NCBI RefSeq assembly: GCF_000685295.1
Contig: NZ_ARYL01000025.1
Location: forward strand, 1 to 58,667
Source: Hyphomonas oceanitis SCH89
Lineage (GTDB): Bacteria; Pseudomonadota; Alphaproteobacteria; Caulobacterales; Hyphomonadaceae
DNA length: 58,667 nt
Direction: 5' to 3'
Both the position numbers and the translations under genes were made by a program. This document shows, in pieces, positions 46,896 to 57,203 of this stretch (position 1 is its first letter; each line of letters starts with the position of its first letter). A model generated the notes under the pieces. That model did not search any database. It was not told where the DNA came from and was given only the letters and a program-made list of their open reading frames with translations.

Positions 46896-47912
46896 GTGAC
46901 GGTCGATCCACGCTTCTACGCACCGCAAGGCGCTCTGACGCTTGGCAAGATCGCGGAGCTGACGGGCGCCGTCCTGAACGGTGATGCGTCAGTTGAGATC
47001 ACGAGTGTCTCCGCAGCGGCCACAGGTCGCCGCGGAGACCTCGCCTTCCTCGATGGCGACGGCAAAGGCGACGTCTCCGTCGGTGCTGACGTCTCGGCCC
47101 TCATTGTCAACGAAGCCAATCTCAAGCATGCGCCCGAAGGTGTTCCTTGTCTGGTAACGCCGCTACCGCGCCACTTTCACGGCCTCGTGGCCTACGCGCT
47201 GTTCCAGCCGCGTCACCTGATCTGGTCGGGCGACGACCGGATTTCTCCTGAGGCCAAGGTGCACCCCGGCGCGATTGTATCGCCCGGCGCGGTCGTGGGG
47301 CCCGGTGCAACGGTCGGCGAAGGCACGGTGATAGGCGCGAATGCGGTGATTGGTCCGGGTGTCCAGGTCGGTCGAAATTGTCGTATCGGCGCGAATGTCT
47401 CGCTGATCTGCGCGCTTGTCGGTGATAAGGTCACGCTCCTGTCCGGCGTACGCATTGGCGAGGCCGGGTTCGGTGTCACCGGTGGTCCGGCGGGCATGGA
47501 AGACGCGCCCCATTTCGGCCGCGTCATCCTGCAGGACAATGTCACGATCGGCGCGAACTCCTGCATTGATCGCGGCGTGTTCGACGACACGATCATTGGC
47601 GAGCGCACCAAGATCGATAATCTCTGCCAGATCGCCCATAATGTCGTTTTCGGACGCAGCGTCGTCATGGCAGCGTTCGGGGGCATTTCGGGCTCCGTGA
47701 CTGTCGGCGACGGCGCGCGGATCGGTGGGCGCGTCGGCATTGCTGACCATGTCGTCATCGGTGACGGCGTAAACCTCGCTGCCTCGGCAGGTGTTTTCCG
47801 CAATATCGAGGCAGGCGAAACATGGGGGGGAACACCAGCCAAGCCCATCCGTCAGTGGATGCGGGAAGTTGCCTGGTTGCAGAAACAGGCAAATCCGAAG
47901 AAAACCACCTGA
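46896..47912 (+). CDS. lpxD: UDP-3-O-acylglucosamine N-acyltransferase
   Basis: The 338-residue left-handed beta-helix enzyme adds the second acyl chain to UDP-3-O-acyl-glucosamine in lipid A synthesis. Many hexapeptide repeats are visible ([33 protein letters not shown]). An N-terminal uridine-binding domain comes before them, and a C-terminal [26 protein letters not shown] follows. The start is a GTG at 46896. In most proteobacteria fabZ comes next; here the lpxA start follows 47 bases after the lpxD stop with no room for fabZ. Confidence 0.96.
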   Translation: MTVDPRFYAPQGALTLGKIAELTGAVLNGDASVEITSVSAAATGRRGDLAFLDGDGKGDVSVGADVSALIVNEANLKHAPEGVPCLVTPLPRHFHGLVAYALFQPRHLIWSGDDRISPEAKVHPGAIVSPGAVVGPGATVGEGTVIGANAVIGPGVQVGRNCRIGANVSLICALVGDKVTLLSGVRIGEAGFGVTGGPAGMEDAPHFGRVILQDNVTIGANSCIDRGVFDDTIIGERTKIDNLCQIAHNVVFGRSVVMAAFGGISGSVTVGDGARIGGRVGIADHVVIGDGVNLAASAGVFRNIEAGETWGGTPAKPIRQWMREVAWLQKQANPKKTT

Positions 47913-47959
47913 ACGCGGCTGCACCGATCTTCCCTCAACCGCAGCGCCCGGATCCGCCC

Positions 47960-48748
47960 ATGCCCGTCGAAATCCATCCTACCGCCTATGTCGAGACCGG
48001 CGCCGAGCTTGGCGAAGGCACACGCGTTGGCCCGTTCTGCCATGTCGGCCCGCATGCCGTGATTGGCGCTGGCAGCGAGCTGCGTTCGCATTCCGTTGTT
48101 ATCGGGCACACAACGCTGGGCGAGAACAGCGTCCTGCACCCCCATGCGGTCGTCGGTGGCCCGCCGCAGGTGATCGGCTTTCAGGAAACGCCTGAGTCGC
48201 GCCTGCAAATCGGCAACAATTGCACCTTCCGGGAATATGCGACGGCCCATACCGGCATCCCGAAATTTGGCGGCCTGACCCAGGTCGGCGATAATTGCTT
48301 CATCATGATCGGCGCGCACATCGCGCATGACAATCACATCGGCAACAGTGTCGTCATGGCGAACAATGTCTCGCTCGCTGGTCACATCACCGTGGGCGAC
48401 AATGTCTGGTTCGGCGGGCTGGCGGCCGTGCACCAGTTCACGCGCATTGGCCGCAATGCCTTCATCGGCGGTGGCGCGATCCTCGTGGAGGACGTCATCC
48501 CTTTCGGCTCCGTCGTCGGCAACCATGCCAAGCTTTCCGGCCTCAACATGGTCGGCCTCAAGCGGCGTGGCTTCGACAAGTCCCAGCTTCAGGAAATCCG
48601 CAGCGCCTACAAGGCGGTCTTCACGGGCGAGGGCCTGTTCAAGGACCGCCTGGCGCAGGCTGCTGTAACCTTCGCGGGCAAGCCGCTGGCCATGGAAATG
48701 ATCGACTTCATCCGACAGGGCGGCGACCGGCCGATCTGCAAACCCTGA
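47960..48748 (+). CDS. lpxA: UDP-N-acetylglucosamine O-acyltransferase
   Basis: The 262-residue enzyme performs the first step of lipid A synthesis. It starts VEIHPTAYVETGAELGEGTRVGPFCHVGPHAVIGAGSELRSHSVVIG and contains the acyl-ruler and catalytic block FREYATAHTGIPKFGG-type (H in TAHTG). It ends with the C-terminal helical domain (GLNMVGLKRRGFDKSQLQEIRSAYKAVF). I start at the ATG at 47960. An in-frame ATG at 47822 lies inside lpxD and would add a non-homologous leader. No strong ribosome binding site is seen. Confidence 0.95.
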   Translation: MPVEIHPTAYVETGAELGEGTRVGPFCHVGPHAVIGAGSELRSHSVVIGHTTLGENSVLHPHAVVGGPPQVIGFQETPESRLQIGNNCTFREYATAHTGIPKFGGLTQVGDNCFIMIGAHIAHDNHIGNSVVMANNVSLAGHITVGDNVWFGGLAAVHQFTRIGRNAFIGGGAILVEDVIPFGSVVGNHAKLSGLNMVGLKRRGFDKSQLQEIRSAYKAVFTGEGLFKDRLAQAAVTFAGKPLAMEMIDFIRQGGDRPICKP

Positions 48749-48749
48749 T

Positions 48750-49592
48750 GTGCGCGTCATGACTGCCCCTCTCGGATTGATCGCAGGATTGGGCGACCTG
48801 CCTGTCAGCATCGCGGAGAATGCCGTTCAGACGGGGCAGGGCGTCTATGTCCTTCGGCTCAAGGGCTTCGAGGAACCACGCCTCGCCGCCTATCCGGGCG
48901 ATGTGGTCGGCCTCGGTGAAGTCGGCAAACTCTACACGCTGCTCAAGAAGGCTGGCTGCAAAGACGTGCTGTTTGCCGGCATCGTGAAGCGCCCAAACTT
49001 CAAGGACCTTAAGCTGGACCTTCGCGGCGCGGCTCTGCTTCCCAAGGTCATTGCCGAAGCCGGGAAGGGCGATGACGCCCTCCTGCGCCTGCTGGTCAGG
49101 GAAATGGAGAAACAGGGTTTCAACGTGGTAGGCTCCGATGAGGTCAATGCCGGCCTCCTAGCACCTTCTGGCCTGATCGCCGGCCCACAGCCGACTGAAA
49201 CGGCCCTCGCTGACATCAAGCGCGGGGCACATGTCGTGGCCGCTCTGGGCGATCTCGATATCGGGCAGGGCTGCGTGGTCTGCGACGGCCTCGTGCTGGC
49301 TGTTGAGGCACAGGAGGGTACCGACGCGATGCTCGCGCGCATCGCAACCCTCCCGGAAGCGATCCGGGGCACGCCCAACGCGCGACGTGGCGTACTCGTA
49401 AAACGGCCCAAACCCGGTCAGGAACGCCGCATCGACCTGCCCACGGTTGGTCTTTCAACGGTCGAGCATGTCGCAGCGGCGGGCCTTGCAGGCCTCGCGG
49501 TCGAGGCTGACGGCGCCCTTATGCTCGGGCGGGACAAGATGCAGGCCGCCGCTGAGCGCCTCGGCATCTTCATCTACGGATTCGAGGCATGA
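48750..49592 (+). CDS. lpxI: UDP-2,3-diacylglucosamine pyrophosphatase LpxI
   Basis: The 280-residue protein is LpxI (DUF1009), the alphaproteobacterial replacement for LpxH. It hydrolyses UDP-2,3-diacylglucosamine to lipid X and UMP. It begins LGLIAGLGDLPVSIAENAVQTG and continues EVGKLYTLLKKAGCKDVLFAGIVKRPNF. The C-terminal domain has GQGCVVCDGLVLAVEAQEGTDAML and GLAGLAVEADGALML. The start may be the GTG at 48750, one base after the lpxA stop, or the ATG at 48759 (MTAPLGL). Neither has a clear ribosome binding site. It overlaps lpxB by 4 bases. Confidence 0.93.
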   Translation: MRVMTAPLGLIAGLGDLPVSIAENAVQTGQGVYVLRLKGFEEPRLAAYPGDVVGLGEVGKLYTLLKKAGCKDVLFAGIVKRPNFKDLKLDLRGAALLPKVIAEAGKGDDALLRLLVREMEKQGFNVVGSDEVNAGLLAPSGLIAGPQPTETALADIKRGAHVVAALGDLDIGQGCVVCDGLVLAVEAQEGTDAMLARIATLPEAIRGTPNARRGVLVKRPKPGQERRIDLPTVGLSTVEHVAAAGLAGLAVEADGALMLGRDKMQAAAERLGIFIYGFEA

Positions 49593-50746
49593 CGGCGCCC
49601 CGGCTATACTTCGTCGCGGCTGAGTCCTCAGGCGACCTGCTGGCCCGCGAAGTGATTGAAGCTATCCGGACCCGCCAACCTGACGTGTATGTCTCGGGCA
49701 TTGGCGGTGCCGAGATGGCGTCCCTCGGCATCGTCTCGCCACTGGATATCGCGCCACTCTCCGTTCTCGGCCTGCTGGAAGGCCTTAAGGCTTATGGCAC
49801 CGTCGTGAAGCTCGCCGATGTGGCCGCTGATGCCATCGTTGCGGATGCACCCGACGCCGTCATCCTGGTTGATTCATGGGGCTTCATGTTGCGCGTTGCG
49901 CAGCGCGTCCGGGCGCGGGCGCCCCACATTAAACTGGTCAAGCTGATCGGGCCGCAAGTGTGGGCTACGCGCGCAGGCAGGGCGAAAACGCTCGCCGCGA
50001 CCGTGGATCATCTCCTTTGCATGCACGAGATCGAGGCGCCGTATTACGAGCCGTTCGGTCTGAAGACGACGGTTATCGGCAACCCGGCCCTGTCTCGCCA
50101 CCAATGGGGAAATGGCGAAGCCTTCCGCGCCGCCCACGGCATTCGTGCCGATGCGCAGGTCGTGCTCGTCTTGCCGGGCAGCCGCTCGAGCGAGATCAAG
50201 CGCGTGGCGCCGGCGCTCGTAGAGGCGGCGCGCATCCTCAAGGACTCCGACCCCGAGCGGACGATTGTCATGGCGCCCGCCGCCAGCGTGGCCGCTCAGT
50301 TCGCCGAGGCTTTTCCGGATGTCACGGAATGGGCAACCGTTTCAAGCAATCCCGCCGAGCGCTATGACGCGATGGCGGCGGCCGATCTGTCGCTCGCCTG
50401 TTCCGGTACGGTGACGAGCGAACTGGCCATGCAGGGCACGCCGATGATCGTCGCCTACAAGACGGGCTGGGTGACCTGGTCGCTCGCGCGCGGCTTCCTC
50501 TACAAGAGACGCCATATCACGCTGCTGAACATCGTCAGTGATGACGAAGAGATCGTGCCGGAGTTTGTCCAGACACAGCAAAAGCCGGAGCTTATTGCAT
50601 CCCAGGCGCTGCAATGGCTGACCAATCCGGAAGCCCTGGCCGAACAGAGGGCCGAACAGCAAATCGCCCTCTCCCGAATGAAAGAGGGCGATCGCGATGC
50701 AGCCGAAATTGCGGCTGAAGTGATCCTTGAGGAAGCTGGCGCCTAG
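49589..50746 (+). CDS. lpxB: Lipid-A-disaccharide synthase
   Basis: The 385-residue glycosyltransferase (GT19) joins lipid X and UDP-diacylglucosamine into the lipid A disaccharide. It starts [23 protein letters not shown] and has [13 protein letters not shown] and [16 protein letters not shown] blocks. [51 protein letters not shown] follows, then [26 protein letters not shown]. It ends the envelope cluster. The stop overlaps the convergent gltA stop by 4 bases. Confidence 0.96.
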   Translation: MTAPRLYFVAAESSGDLLAREVIEAIRTRQPDVYVSGIGGAEMASLGIVSPLDIAPLSVLGLLEGLKAYGTVVKLADVAADAIVADAPDAVILVDSWGFMLRVAQRVRARAPHIKLVKLIGPQVWATRAGRAKTLAATVDHLLCMHEIEAPYYEPFGLKTTVIGNPALSRHQWGNGEAFRAAHGIRADAQVVLVLPGSRSSEIKRVAPALVEAARILKDSDPERTIVMAPAASVAAQFAEAFPDVTEWATVSSNPAERYDAMAAADLSLACSGTVTSELAMQGTPMIVAYKTGWVTWSLARGFLYKRRHITLLNIVSDDEEIVPEFVQTQQKPELIASQALQWLTNPEALAEQRAEQQIALSRMKEGDRDAAEIAAEVILEEAGA

Positions 50747-52047
50747 CGCTTGTCCATCGGAACATAGTCGCGCATGGCGTGACCGGTATAGATCTGGCGC
50801 GGACGGCCGATGCGCTGCGTCGGGTCGTCGATCATTTCGTTGAGCTGAGCAACCCAGCCAACGGTGCGCGCGAGTGCGAAGAGCACGGTGAACATCTGCT
50901 TGGGGAAGCCCATCGCATCAAGGATGATGCCGGAATAGAAGTCGACGTTCGGATAGAGCTTCTTCTCGACGAAATACTCGTCTTCGAGTGCAATGCGCTC
51001 CAGCTCCATGGCCACTTTGAGGATTGGCTGATCGCGCAGACCGAGCAGGTCGAGCACTTCGTGAGCCGATTCCCGCATCACAGTGGCGCGTGGATCGTAG
51101 TTCTTATAGACGCGGTGACCGAAGCCCATGAGGCGGAAGGGATCGTTCTTGTCCTTGGCCTTCTCGATATATTCCGGAATGCGATCAACCGTGCCGATCT
51201 CGTGCAGCATGTTGAGGCAGGCCTCGTTGGCGCCGCCATGGCTTGGGCCCCAGAGGCAGGCAACGCCTGCAGCGACAGCCGCGAACGGGTGTGCGCCCGA
51301 AGAACCGGCGAGGCGCACGGTGGACGTCGAGGCGTTCTGTTCGTGATCGGCGTGCAGGATGAAGAAGCGGTCCATCGCCTTGGCGATTTTCGGATCAACC
51401 TTGTAATCCTCGGCCGTGACCGAGAAGCACATGTTCAGGAAGTTCTCGGCATAGGAGAGCTCGTTACGCGGATCGACGAACTTCTGGCCCATATTGTACT
51501 TCAGGATGCGGGCGCAGAGCGTTGGCATCTTGGCGACGAGGCGGATTGAACCGAGGTGGCGCTCCACTGGGTCTTCGCTGTCGATGGCGCCAGGATAGAA
51601 CGAGGCCATCGCGCCAACTGCGCCGGTCAGCATCGCCATAGGGTGGCTGTCGCGGCGGAAGCCTTCGAAGAAGCGGTCCATCTGCGTGTGGAGAAGGGTG
51701 TGTTGCTTGATTTCGGCGTTGAAGACGTCGAGTTCATCTTTCTTGGGCAAAGCACCCTTCAGGATGAGGTGGCAGACTTCCGGAAAGGTCGACTGTTCGG
51801 CCAGCTGGCCAATCGGGTAACCACGGTGGAGCAGCACGCCTTCGTCACCATCGATGAAAGTGATCTGGCTTTCGCAGCTGGCTGTCGACGTGAAACCAGG
51901 GTCGAAGGTGAAATGGTTGGATTCCGCGTAGAATTTGCGGACATCGACAACATTTGGCCCGTGCGTTCCGGACAGGACCGGCAGATCATACGATTTGCCA
52001 GCGACTTCCAGCTTGGCGGTCCCGGCATTCTTAGTCTTGTTTTCCAT
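50743..52047 (-). CDS. gltA: Citrate synthase
   Basis: The 434-residue type II hexameric citrate synthase condenses acetyl-CoA and oxaloacetate. Catalytic blocks are [50 protein letters not shown] (catalytic His in SHGGAN) and [16 protein letters not shown] (His). The N-terminal beta domain with [19 protein letters not shown] and FTSTASCES is also present. I start at MENKTKN (52047), which has AAGGG 9 bases upstream. An ATG two codons earlier is too close to that site. It lies 40 bases after gltX on the same strand. Confidence 0.96.
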   Translation of the reverse strand: MENKTKNAGTAKLEVAGKSYDLPVLSGTHGPNVVDVRKFYAESNHFTFDPGFTSTASCESQITFIDGDEGVLLHRGYPIGQLAEQSTFPEVCHLILKGALPKKDELDVFNAEIKQHTLLHTQMDRFFEGFRRDSHPMAMLTGAVGAMASFYPGAIDSEDPVERHLGSIRLVAKMPTLCARILKYNMGQKFVDPRNELSYAENFLNMCFSVTAEDYKVDPKIAKAMDRFFILHADHEQNASTSTVRLAGSSGAHPFAAVAAGVACLWGPSHGGANEACLNMLHEIGTVDRIPEYIEKAKDKNDPFRLMGFGHRVYKNYDPRATVMRESAHEVLDLLGLRDQPILKVAMELERIALEDEYFVEKKLYPNVDFYSGIILDAMGFPKQMFTVLFALARTVGWVAQLNEMIDDPTQRIGRPRQIYTGHAMRDYVPMDKR

Positions 52048-52087
52048 CAGCATTTGCCCTTCATGTTCAGTGTCTGTCCGGCGTGGC

Positions 52088-53557
52088 CTAGCTGCCAGCC
52101 TGGACGAGTTGATCGTCAATTCGCCCGAGCGCTTCCTCTTTGCCGAGCCATTCCAGCACCGGCGCAATGTCGGGTGCGGGAAGGCCGCCAGTGAGCGCGG
52201 CGCGAAGCGGTTGACCTACCTGCCCCATAGATAGGTCTTGTGCAGTGCAATACGAAGTAATCGTTCCCGAAATTTCTTCAGCTGTCCACTGCGATATCGA
52301 CGCCAGTTCGTGACGCAACCCGGCGAGCCGGTCAAGCCCTTCCGGGGAAAGCGCCTTCCTGGCGTTCTTGTTCATATTCAGTGGTCGCTGGGCCTGCAGG
52401 AATGCAAAAGCGGATGCCAGCTCTGACAGCGTGCTGCCACGGTCCTTCAGATGCGGAAGGGCGCGGAGAATGCGCGCCTGTTGTTCTGGCTGTAGTGCGC
52501 CATCTGCCTCGAAGAGTGGCTTGAGCAGGCCGAACAGGCGGTCATCGTCTGCAAGGCGCATGAAGTGGGAGTTGATCTGGCCCAGTTTCTCCAGGTCGAG
52601 GCGGGCTGGCGCACGTCCGATACCGGCGAGATCGAAGAGGGAAATAGCCTCTTCCTCGGTGAAGATTTCCTGGTCGCCATGGCTCCATCCGAGACGCAGC
52701 AGGTAGGCTTTCATCGCTTCCGGCAGATACCCCATCTCGCGATAGGCGAGTGTGGAGAGTGCGCCGTGGCGTTTGGACAGCTTGGCGCCATCCGGCCCAT
52801 GGATCAGCGAGACATGCGCGAAGGCAGGAGCCTGCCACCCCATGGCCTCATAAATCGGGATCTGGCGGAACGTGTTGCGCAGATGGTCGTCGCCGCGGAT
52901 GACCTGCGTCACGCCCATGTCATGGTCGTCCACCACGACGGCCAGCATATATGTCGGCGTGCCGTCGGCGCGCAGCATGATGAGGTCATCAATCTCACTG
53001 GCCTGAATGCGCACAGTGCCCTGAACACCATCTTCCACGACACGGTCGCCATCATCCGGCGCGCGCAGGCGGATCGTATAGGGGGCGTCTGGCGCAGGCG
53101 CGGCGGCGCCATCACGCCATGGCGAACGATAGGGCGCAAGCAGGTCATTAGCCTCGGCCAGCAGGGCCGCGCGTGCCTCATCGCTGAGGCCATCAGCCTT
53201 GGCGGCCTGGCGCTTCTCCTCGCCAAGGTCGCGGCGCGCCTGCAGCTCTTCCGGTGTGGCGTAGCATTTGAACGCAGTGCCGCGCGACAGCATCTCGGCG
53301 GCCACTTCGGCATGGCGCGCTTCACGGCTGGATTGCATCAGCGGTGCCTCATCGGCGTCTAAGCCGAGCCAGGTCATGCCCTCAAGGATGGCGGCTGTCG
53401 CTTCGTCCGTCGAGCGGGCGCGATCTGTGTCTTCGATACGTAGCAGGAAGCGGCCGCCATGGTGACGGGCAAACAAGTAGTTGAAAAGTGCGGTCCTTGC
53501 CCCTCCAATGTGCAACATGCCGGTGGGAGAAGGGGCAAATCGCGTGACAACGGTCAT
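52088..53557 (-). CDS. gltX: Glutamyl-tRNA synthetase
   Basis: The 489-residue class I synthetase has the HIGH-type motif in [25 protein letters not shown]. The KMSKS-type motif is in [13 protein letters not shown]. The zinc-less catalytic region and a helical anticodon domain complete it. It charges tRNA-Glu (and possibly tRNA-Gln). The SKRHGA form is often seen in the GltX of alphaproteobacteria that carry more than one paralogue; I cannot judge specificity. I start at the ATG at 53557; the frame is open further upstream into comEC without homology. It is divergent from comEC, with only 22 bases between starts. Confidence 0.94.
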   Translation of the reverse strand: MTVVTRFAPSPTGMLHIGGARTALFNYLFARHHGGRFLLRIEDTDRARSTDEATAAILEGMTWLGLDADEAPLMQSSREARHAEVAAEMLSRGTAFKCYATPEELQARRDLGEEKRQAAKADGLSDEARAALLAEANDLLAPYRSPWRDGAAAPAPDAPYTIRLRAPDDGDRVVEDGVQGTVRIQASEIDDLIMLRADGTPTYMLAVVVDDHDMGVTQVIRGDDHLRNTFRQIPIYEAMGWQAPAFAHVSLIHGPDGAKLSKRHGALSTLAYREMGYLPEAMKAYLLRLGWSHGDQEIFTEEEAISLFDLAGIGRAPARLDLEKLGQINSHFMRLADDDRLFGLLKPLFEADGALQPEQQARILRALPHLKDRGSTLSELASAFAFLQAQRPLNMNKNARKALSPEGLDRLAGLRHELASISQWTAEEISGTITSYCTAQDLSMGQVGQPLRAALTGGLPAPDIAPVLEWLGKEEALGRIDDQLVQAGS

Positions 53558-53579
53558 AAGGGCGTCAGGCTCCAGGTAA

Positions 53580-55664
53580 ATGCAGGTGGATACTTCATCT
53601 GTGGTGCACAAACACAAGGTTGCGCCGGAAGGCAAGGGGGCCGCCCCGGCCTGGCGCACCCGGTGGACAGGCATGTGGTCACTGGCCGCGATTGATGCGC
53701 GCCCGCTCCTCTTCGCCTTTTCCCTCTGCGCGGGAGCGGCGACCTATTTTCTGGCCCCCGAAGAGCCGTCGCTTTTGGCCTGTCTTGGCGCGTGGATTGG
53801 GGCAGGGCTGCTCCTGCTTGCGGCGCGGCGCTTAGTGACGTGGAGCTTCCTTTATGTGCTGATGGTGGCTGGTTTCGGGGTCGTCACAGGATTCACGGCG
53901 GGTGCCGTGCGTACCCGTTTGGTCGATGCACCGGTGGTGACTGAAGCGACGCGCCCGGTCATGCTGGAAGGCTGGGTGGCGGGCGTGGAGCCCGGCAAGA
54001 AGGGGCCACGTCTCCGCCTCGAAGTCCATGCCATTCAAGGCTTCGCGCCGGAGGACCAGCCACGTTTCGTGCGGCTGACGCATATGGCGCGGCTGGAAGT
54101 GGCGCCGGGCCGCTTCGTGCGCTGCTGGGCCGTGCTGAGGCCGCCGCCTGCGCCCGTCCTGCCTGGCGATTATGATTTTCAGCGACAGGCGTATTTCGAG
54201 CAGCTGGGCGCCGTGGGCTATGTGCAGGGCCGCTGCCGGGGCGGGACGCTCGGCGCGCCGACGGGGATTGCGGATCGGCTTGGCATCAGCCTCTCGACCT
54301 TTCGGCGGAACCTCGCCGCTCATGTGAATGTGGCGGCAGGCGAGCGCGCAGGCGGGTTCGCGGCGGCGCTGATCTCGGGCGACCGCAGCTTCATGGCGGA
54401 GGAGGACCAGGAGGCGCTGAGAGGATCAGGTCTTGCCCACCTGCTGGCCATTTCCGGCCTGCACATGGGCATTGTCGGGGGACTTGTGTTCTTCCTGACG
54501 CAAAAGGCCCTCGTCCTGTTCGAGCCTTTGGCGTTGCGCGTGCCGGTCCAGAAGCCGGCGGCCGTGACGGCCCTGCTGGCGAGCCTTGCCTATCTCGTCC
54601 TGTCTGGGGCGAGCGTTTCGACGCAGCGGGCCTTTATCATGTCGGCGGTGGTGTTCGGCGCTGTGCTGTTTGACCGGGCGGCGATCTCGATGCGCTCCTT
54701 TGCGATTGCGATGATCGCTGTGGTGCTGCTGCAGCCGGAGAGCGTGATGACGCCGGGGTTCCAGATGTCGTTTGCGGCCTCGGGGGCGTTGATTGCGACC
54801 TATGAGGCGTGGTCGCACCGCAGGGCGGGGCGGGAACGCGTTCTGGGGCCGATCCCCTTTGCGTGGGCCTCACTGGTGATGACATCTGTTGTCGCTGCAG
54901 TGGCGACAGCACCCTTTGCGCTCTACCATTTTGACAGGCTGGCGGGGCTGGGGCTGATTGCGAACCTTTTGGCCATGCCGGTGATCAGTTTCGTGAGTGC
55001 GCCGTCTGCGGCGCTGGCACTGCTGCTGACGCCGTTCGGGCTGGGCGATGTGGGGCTGAGGCTGTTTGGCTATTCGCTGGAACTGGTGCTGATGATTGCG
55101 CATGGGTGCGCCGATATGGCGCCGTCCAAAGTGTCCCTCCCGTCGGCGATGCCGGGGGCAAGCATGGCGCTGTTTGCGGTCTCGCTGGCCCTCGTGACGA
55201 CCGCTCGTGGGGCAGGTCGGGTACTTCTGTGTGCACTCGCGGTCCTTCCGGCGGTCTATTTGTGGACAGAGAGCCCGCAACTGGTCCTGCACTGGTCTGC
55301 TTCCGGCGAGGTTTTCGCCAGAACCAGCGAGGGCGGCATGAAGCGTTTCGACTTCGCGGATGGCGATGGGCTGGCGCCGCTGCGCTACAGCACGCTGGAG
55401 GCGGCAAGCTGCGGGGAGTTGCCTTGCGAACTGGAGACACCTGCCGGACGCCTTGAACTGAGCAACGAGGGCAATTGCCGGCCTCTTCATGAGGCGGTCC
55501 TGCAGCTGTCGCTAACGGCGCCCGGAGAGGCGTGCGCGTTCAATCACAATTGGGAACAGGTTAGCCGAGTAGGCGGGCTTTCCGTTTGGCAGGGCAAGTC
55601 TGGAATGATTGTCCAGGCCGGCGCGGTATGCCGCGACCGGCCATGGAGGCAGTGTCAGTCGTAG
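53580..55664 (+). CDS. comEC: ComEC/Rec2-family DNA uptake channel protein (no nuclease domain)
   Basis: The 694-residue polytopic membrane protein has an N-terminal DUF4131-like region ([27 protein letters not shown]...). The Competence domain follows, with the signature [22 protein letters not shown] and many hydrophobic helices up to about residue 560. After it come about 100 soluble residues with several Cys. I see no HxHxDH metallo-beta-lactamase motif, so the nuclease-like C-terminal domain of Gram-positive ComEC is absent. The family transports single-stranded DNA across the inner membrane. An alternative start is MWSLAAID at 53673. The 3' end overlaps lexA by 10 bases. Confidence 0.88.
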   Translation: MQVDTSSVVHKHKVAPEGKGAAPAWRTRWTGMWSLAAIDARPLLFAFSLCAGAATYFLAPEEPSLLACLGAWIGAGLLLLAARRLVTWSFLYVLMVAGFGVVTGFTAGAVRTRLVDAPVVTEATRPVMLEGWVAGVEPGKKGPRLRLEVHAIQGFAPEDQPRFVRLTHMARLEVAPGRFVRCWAVLRPPPAPVLPGDYDFQRQAYFEQLGAVGYVQGRCRGGTLGAPTGIADRLGISLSTFRRNLAAHVNVAAGERAGGFAAALISGDRSFMAEEDQEALRGSGLAHLLAISGLHMGIVGGLVFFLTQKALVLFEPLALRVPVQKPAAVTALLASLAYLVLSGASVSTQRAFIMSAVVFGAVLFDRAAISMRSFAIAMIAVVLLQPESVMTPGFQMSFAASGALIATYEAWSHRRAGRERVLGPIPFAWASLVMTSVVAAVATAPFALYHFDRLAGLGLIANLLAMPVISFVSAPSAALALLLTPFGLGDVGLRLFGYSLELVLMIAHGCADMAPSKVSLPSAMPGASMALFAVSLALVTTARGAGRVLLCALAVLPAVYLWTESPQLVLHWSASGEVFARTSEGGMKRFDFADGDGLAPLRYSTLEAASCGELPCELETPAGRLELSNEGNCRPLHEAVLQLSLTAPGEACAFNHNWEQVSRVGGLSVWQGKSGMIVQAGAVCRDRPWRQCQS

Positions 55665-56338
55665 CGGCGGACGAGGGCGACGAGGCGGCCCTGAATCTGC
55701 ACGCGGTCGGGACCGAAAATGCGGGTTTCGTAGGCCGGGTTGGCGGCTTCAAGGGCAACGGAGGCCCCCTTGCGACGCAGGCGCTTCAGCGTCGCTTCTT
55801 CGCCGTCGATCAGGGCGACAACGATGTCGCCCGTATTGGCGGCTTCGGTGCGGCGGAGGATGACGAGATCGCCCTCGAGGATGCCGGCCTCAATCATGGA
55901 ATCGCCTTTGACCTCGAGTGCGAAGTGTTCTTCGCCCTCGGCAAGGTCATCCGGCGCAGTGATATGGCCATTGTCCTGCTGGATGGCGGAGATGGGCACA
56001 CCGGCCGCGATACGCCCCAGAATGGGGATGGCACGGGGGGCACGCGCCTCGGTCGGCAGGCCGGTGGCGACGAGCGCTGGCTTGAAATCCTTGCGGCCGC
56101 GAGCGGCCTGCGTGGGAATCGCGGACTCAGGCATCTTGAGCACTTCGAGGGCGCGAGCCCGATGCGCGAGACGGCGGATGAAACCGCGTTCCTCAAGCGC
56201 CGAGATCAGGCGGTGAATGCCGGACTTGGAAGCAAGATTGAGCGCTTCCTTCATTTCATCAAAAGAGGGGGAAACACCGGTCTCCTTGATCCGCTCATTG
56301 ATGAAGAGCAGCAGCTCTTTCTGTTTACTGGTCAGCAC
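55655..56338 (-). CDS. lexA: LexA repressor
   Basis: The 227-residue SOS repressor has an N-terminal winged helix ([32 protein letters not shown] and [20 protein letters not shown]). A C-terminal S24 autoprotease domain follows. The self-cleavage site is A112-G113 in [11 protein letters not shown]. The catalytic Ser is S147 in [11 protein letters not shown] and the Lys is K185 in EATLKRL. RecA-stimulated cleavage would release the SOS genes. A perfect GTTC-N7-GTTC box 37-51 bases upstream indicates autoregulation. It follows trpC on the same strand. Confidence 0.96.
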   Translation of the reverse strand: MLTSKQKELLLFINERIKETGVSPSFDEMKEALNLASKSGIHRLISALEERGFIRRLAHRARALEVLKMPESAIPTQAARGRKDFKPALVATGLPTEARAPRAIPILGRIAAGVPISAIQQDNGHITAPDDLAEGEEHFALEVKGDSMIEAGILEGDLVILRRTEAANTGDIVVALIDGEEATLKRLRRKGASVALEAANPAYETRIFGPDRVQIQGRLVALVRRYD

Positions 56339-56374
56339 GGGTGATTCCTTCCGTCCGAATCTATGTTCTCATAT

Positions 56375-56389
56375 GTTCTACATGCGTTC
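56375..56389 (-). promoter_or_regulatory. lexA: SOS (LexA) box ahead of lexA, GTTC-N7-GTTC
   Basis: GTTC at 56375-56378 and GTTC at 56386-56389 are separated by exactly 7 bases (TACATGC), the known alphaproteobacterial LexA operator. The box lies 37-51 bases upstream of the lexA ATG, suiting autorepression. A third GTTC (56365-56368) precedes the first with 6-base spacing. The box sits between the trpC stop and lexA, so lexA must have a promoter of its own here. Confidence 0.85.
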
Positions 56390-56399
56390 ATGTTTCGGG

Positions 56400-57203
56400 T
56401 CAATTGGAACGGGCTTTTCTTAACCCTGTCACCGCGGATTCACGTAATAGGTTCATCTTCATCAGGCTTTCCCCAATGAGGAAGCGCCGGGCGCCAGACG
56501 CTCGCAACCGAATGATGTGATCTGTCGTGGATATGCCGCTTTCGGCGATCAGGTGACGATCTGAGGGGACCAGAGGGGCCAGCCGCTCAGTGGTGGTAAG
56601 GTCGGTCACCATGCGCTTCAGGTCGCGATTATTGACGCCGATCAGGGGCGACGGAAGGCGCAGCGCACGTTCCAATTCGGCCTCGTCATGGGTTTCAATG
56701 AGAACATCCATGCCGAAACCGGTTGCGGCAGCTGAAAGCTCGCCAGCCAGCACGTCATCAACGGCCGACAGGATGACGAGGATGCAGTCGGCGCCATGGG
56801 CGCGGGCTTCGGCGACCTGAATGGTGTCGACGAGGAAATCCTTGCGCAGCATGGGCAGGCTGACGGCGCTGCGGATGGCGGCGAAATCGGCGAGCGATCC
56901 GCCAAAGCTGGGCCCATCGGTCAGCACCGAGAGACAGGCCGCGCCGCCGGACTCGTATTCCCGGGCAATGGCGACAGGGTCAGCGCCGGGCAGGATTTCG
57001 CCAGCAGATGGGCTCTTGCGCTTCAGTTCGCAGATCAGGGCGTTTTCGTCTGTCGCCGTGATGCGGTCCATGGCTGCCGCAAAGCCGCGGATGGGGCTGG
57101 CCTCGCTGGCCATGCGCGAGAAGCTTTCGAAGGATTCGCCGCGCTTCAGCGCGGCCACTTCGTCATGCTTGTAGGCGATGATGCGGTCGAGGGCGGTGCT
57201 CAT
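56400..57203 (-). CDS. trpC: Indole-3-glycerol phosphate synthase
   Basis: The 267-residue TIM-barrel enzyme closes the indole ring in tryptophan synthesis. It starts ALDRIIAYKHDEVAALK and shows the catalytic blocks ICELKRKSPSAGEI (Glu, Lys), LSVLTDGPSFGGSLADF, LPMLRKDFLVDTIQVAEARAHGADCILVILSAV, DVLIETHDEAELERAL and IGVNNRDLKRM. It ends with LIAESGIST. All expected catalytic residues are present, with no fused TrpF. Its ATG overlaps the trpD stop by 4 bases. Confidence 0.96.
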   Translation of the reverse strand: MSTALDRIIAYKHDEVAALKRGESFESFSRMASEASPIRGFAAAMDRITATDENALICELKRKSPSAGEILPGADPVAIAREYESGGAACLSVLTDGPSFGGSLADFAAIRSAVSLPMLRKDFLVDTIQVAEARAHGADCILVILSAVDDVLAGELSAAATGFGMDVLIETHDEAELERALRLPSPLIGVNNRDLKRMVTDLTTTERLAPLVPSDRHLIAESGISTTDHIIRLRASGARRFLIGESLMKMNLLRESAVTGLRKARSN

